A DNA stretch of 64,000 nucleotides from Sphingomonas sp. Leaf242 (GTDB lineage: Bacteria; Pseudomonadota; Alphaproteobacteria; Sphingomonadales; Sphingomonadaceae), in assembly GCF_001422045.1 (NCBI RefSeq), contig NZ_LMLW01000007.1, positions 671,784 to 735,783 on the forward strand, written 5' to 3'. A model generated the notes under the pieces. That model was not told the DNA's origin, searched no databases, and saw only the letters and a program-made list of their open reading frames with translations. Within the stretch, counting starts at the first letter, position 1, and each line of letters begins with the position of its first letter. Positions 63,843 to 64,000 of the stretch are shown piece after piece. Position numbers and translations under genes: made by a program.

Positions 63843-64000
63843 AGGAGTCACCCTCCACACGCGCTACCCACCAGCTTCCAGTCCGCTGCCACTCTCCCAA
63901 GTCTCCGCTAGGCTTACCAAGCGCCGCACGTTCAAAGGCACGCCCTTCCATCTGCGTGTCAGTCAAATCGATCTTGAGCGACCACCCGGGATTGTCGATC
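63766..64000 (-). CDS. Imm53-type immunity protein (5' end outside window)
   Basis: The frame is open to the window edge and gives DNPGWSLKIDLTDTQMEG, FERAALGKPSGDLGEW, RTGSWWVARVEGDSFDV and CGPLDLSAAVGVFRRWVE, ending AAA at a TAG at 63766-63768. The NPGW-x-KIDLT and W-x-ARVEG-x-F patterns match Immunity protein 53, a family of small soluble immunity proteins beside polymorphic toxins. Its toxin should lie beyond the window end, upstream on the minus strand. At least 77 residues are visible of an expected 100 or so. Confidence 0.75.
   Translation of the reverse strand, partial: IDNPGWSLKIDLTDTQMEGRAFERAALGKPSGDLGEWQRTGSWWVARVEGDSFDVSCGPLDLSAAVGVFRRWVEAAA

Overview
The window is high-GC DNA with dense operons, many 4-base ATGA/GTGA gene overlaps and several GTG/TTG starts. 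Gene content (SusC-like TonB receptor tied to flavin-dependent halogenases, GH74/GH35/GH31 xyloglucan enzymes, a full type VI secretion system) points to an alphaproteobacterium of the Sphingomonas group, probably plant- or soil-associated. That taxonomic call is an inference from gene families and not from a marker gene.

Layout. (1) 1-11.2 kb, minus strand: a xyloglucan-utilisation operon in transcription order TonB-dependent receptor, two tryptophan-halogenase-family proteins, GH74 endo-xyloglucanase, GH35 beta-galactosidase, GH31 alpha-xylosidase (cut by the window start). A shared GGTA-N4-TACC palindrome lies upstream of the receptor and upstream of the GH31 gene. (2) 12.1-13.9 kb: a MarR regulator and an S41 peptidase, flanked by two roughly 1 kb gene-poor stretches. 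(3) 15.0-24.5 kb, minus strand: T6SS operon tssK-tssL-tssM-tagF-pppA-ppkA, with a divergent membrane-anchored M23 peptidase at 24.6-26.1 kb. (4) 26.1-39.5 kb, minus strand: a two-partner secretion operon, tpsB, a 2524-residue tpsA exoprotein, a lipoprotein with a C-terminal CHAT protease domain, and a CPBP intramembrane protease. (5) 39.8-44.2 kb, plus strand: a peptidoglycan-binding/lysozyme effector followed by a row of lipoprotein immunity candidates separated by decayed effector tails, ending with an ankyrin-like lipoprotein and a DcrB/DUF1795 protein. (6) 44.2-56.8 kb, minus strand: main T6SS operon tssA-tssB-tssC-hcp-tagJ-tssE-tssF-tssG-clpV plus a small lipoprotein and an M15 peptidase, and an upstream OmpA-family gene. 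(7) 57.1-61.1 kb, plus strand: vgrG, a DUF6931-like gene and tagH (FHA). (8) 61.4-64.0 kb: a lipoprotein, a decayed region and, at the edge, an Imm53-type immunity gene whose 3' end is duplicated.

How it works together. The T6SS sheath, baseplate, tube and membrane-complex genes are present with a complete threonine-phosphorylation switch (PpkA kinase, PppA phosphatase, TagF, FHA protein TagH), but no TssJ lipoprotein and no PAAR protein could be seen. Cell-wall enzymes (lysozyme, M15, M23) sit beside the secretion genes. The most unusual parts are the effector/immunity array with orphan effector C-termini at 39.8-43.8 kb and the TPS-CHAT-CPBP operon placed between the T6SS operons.
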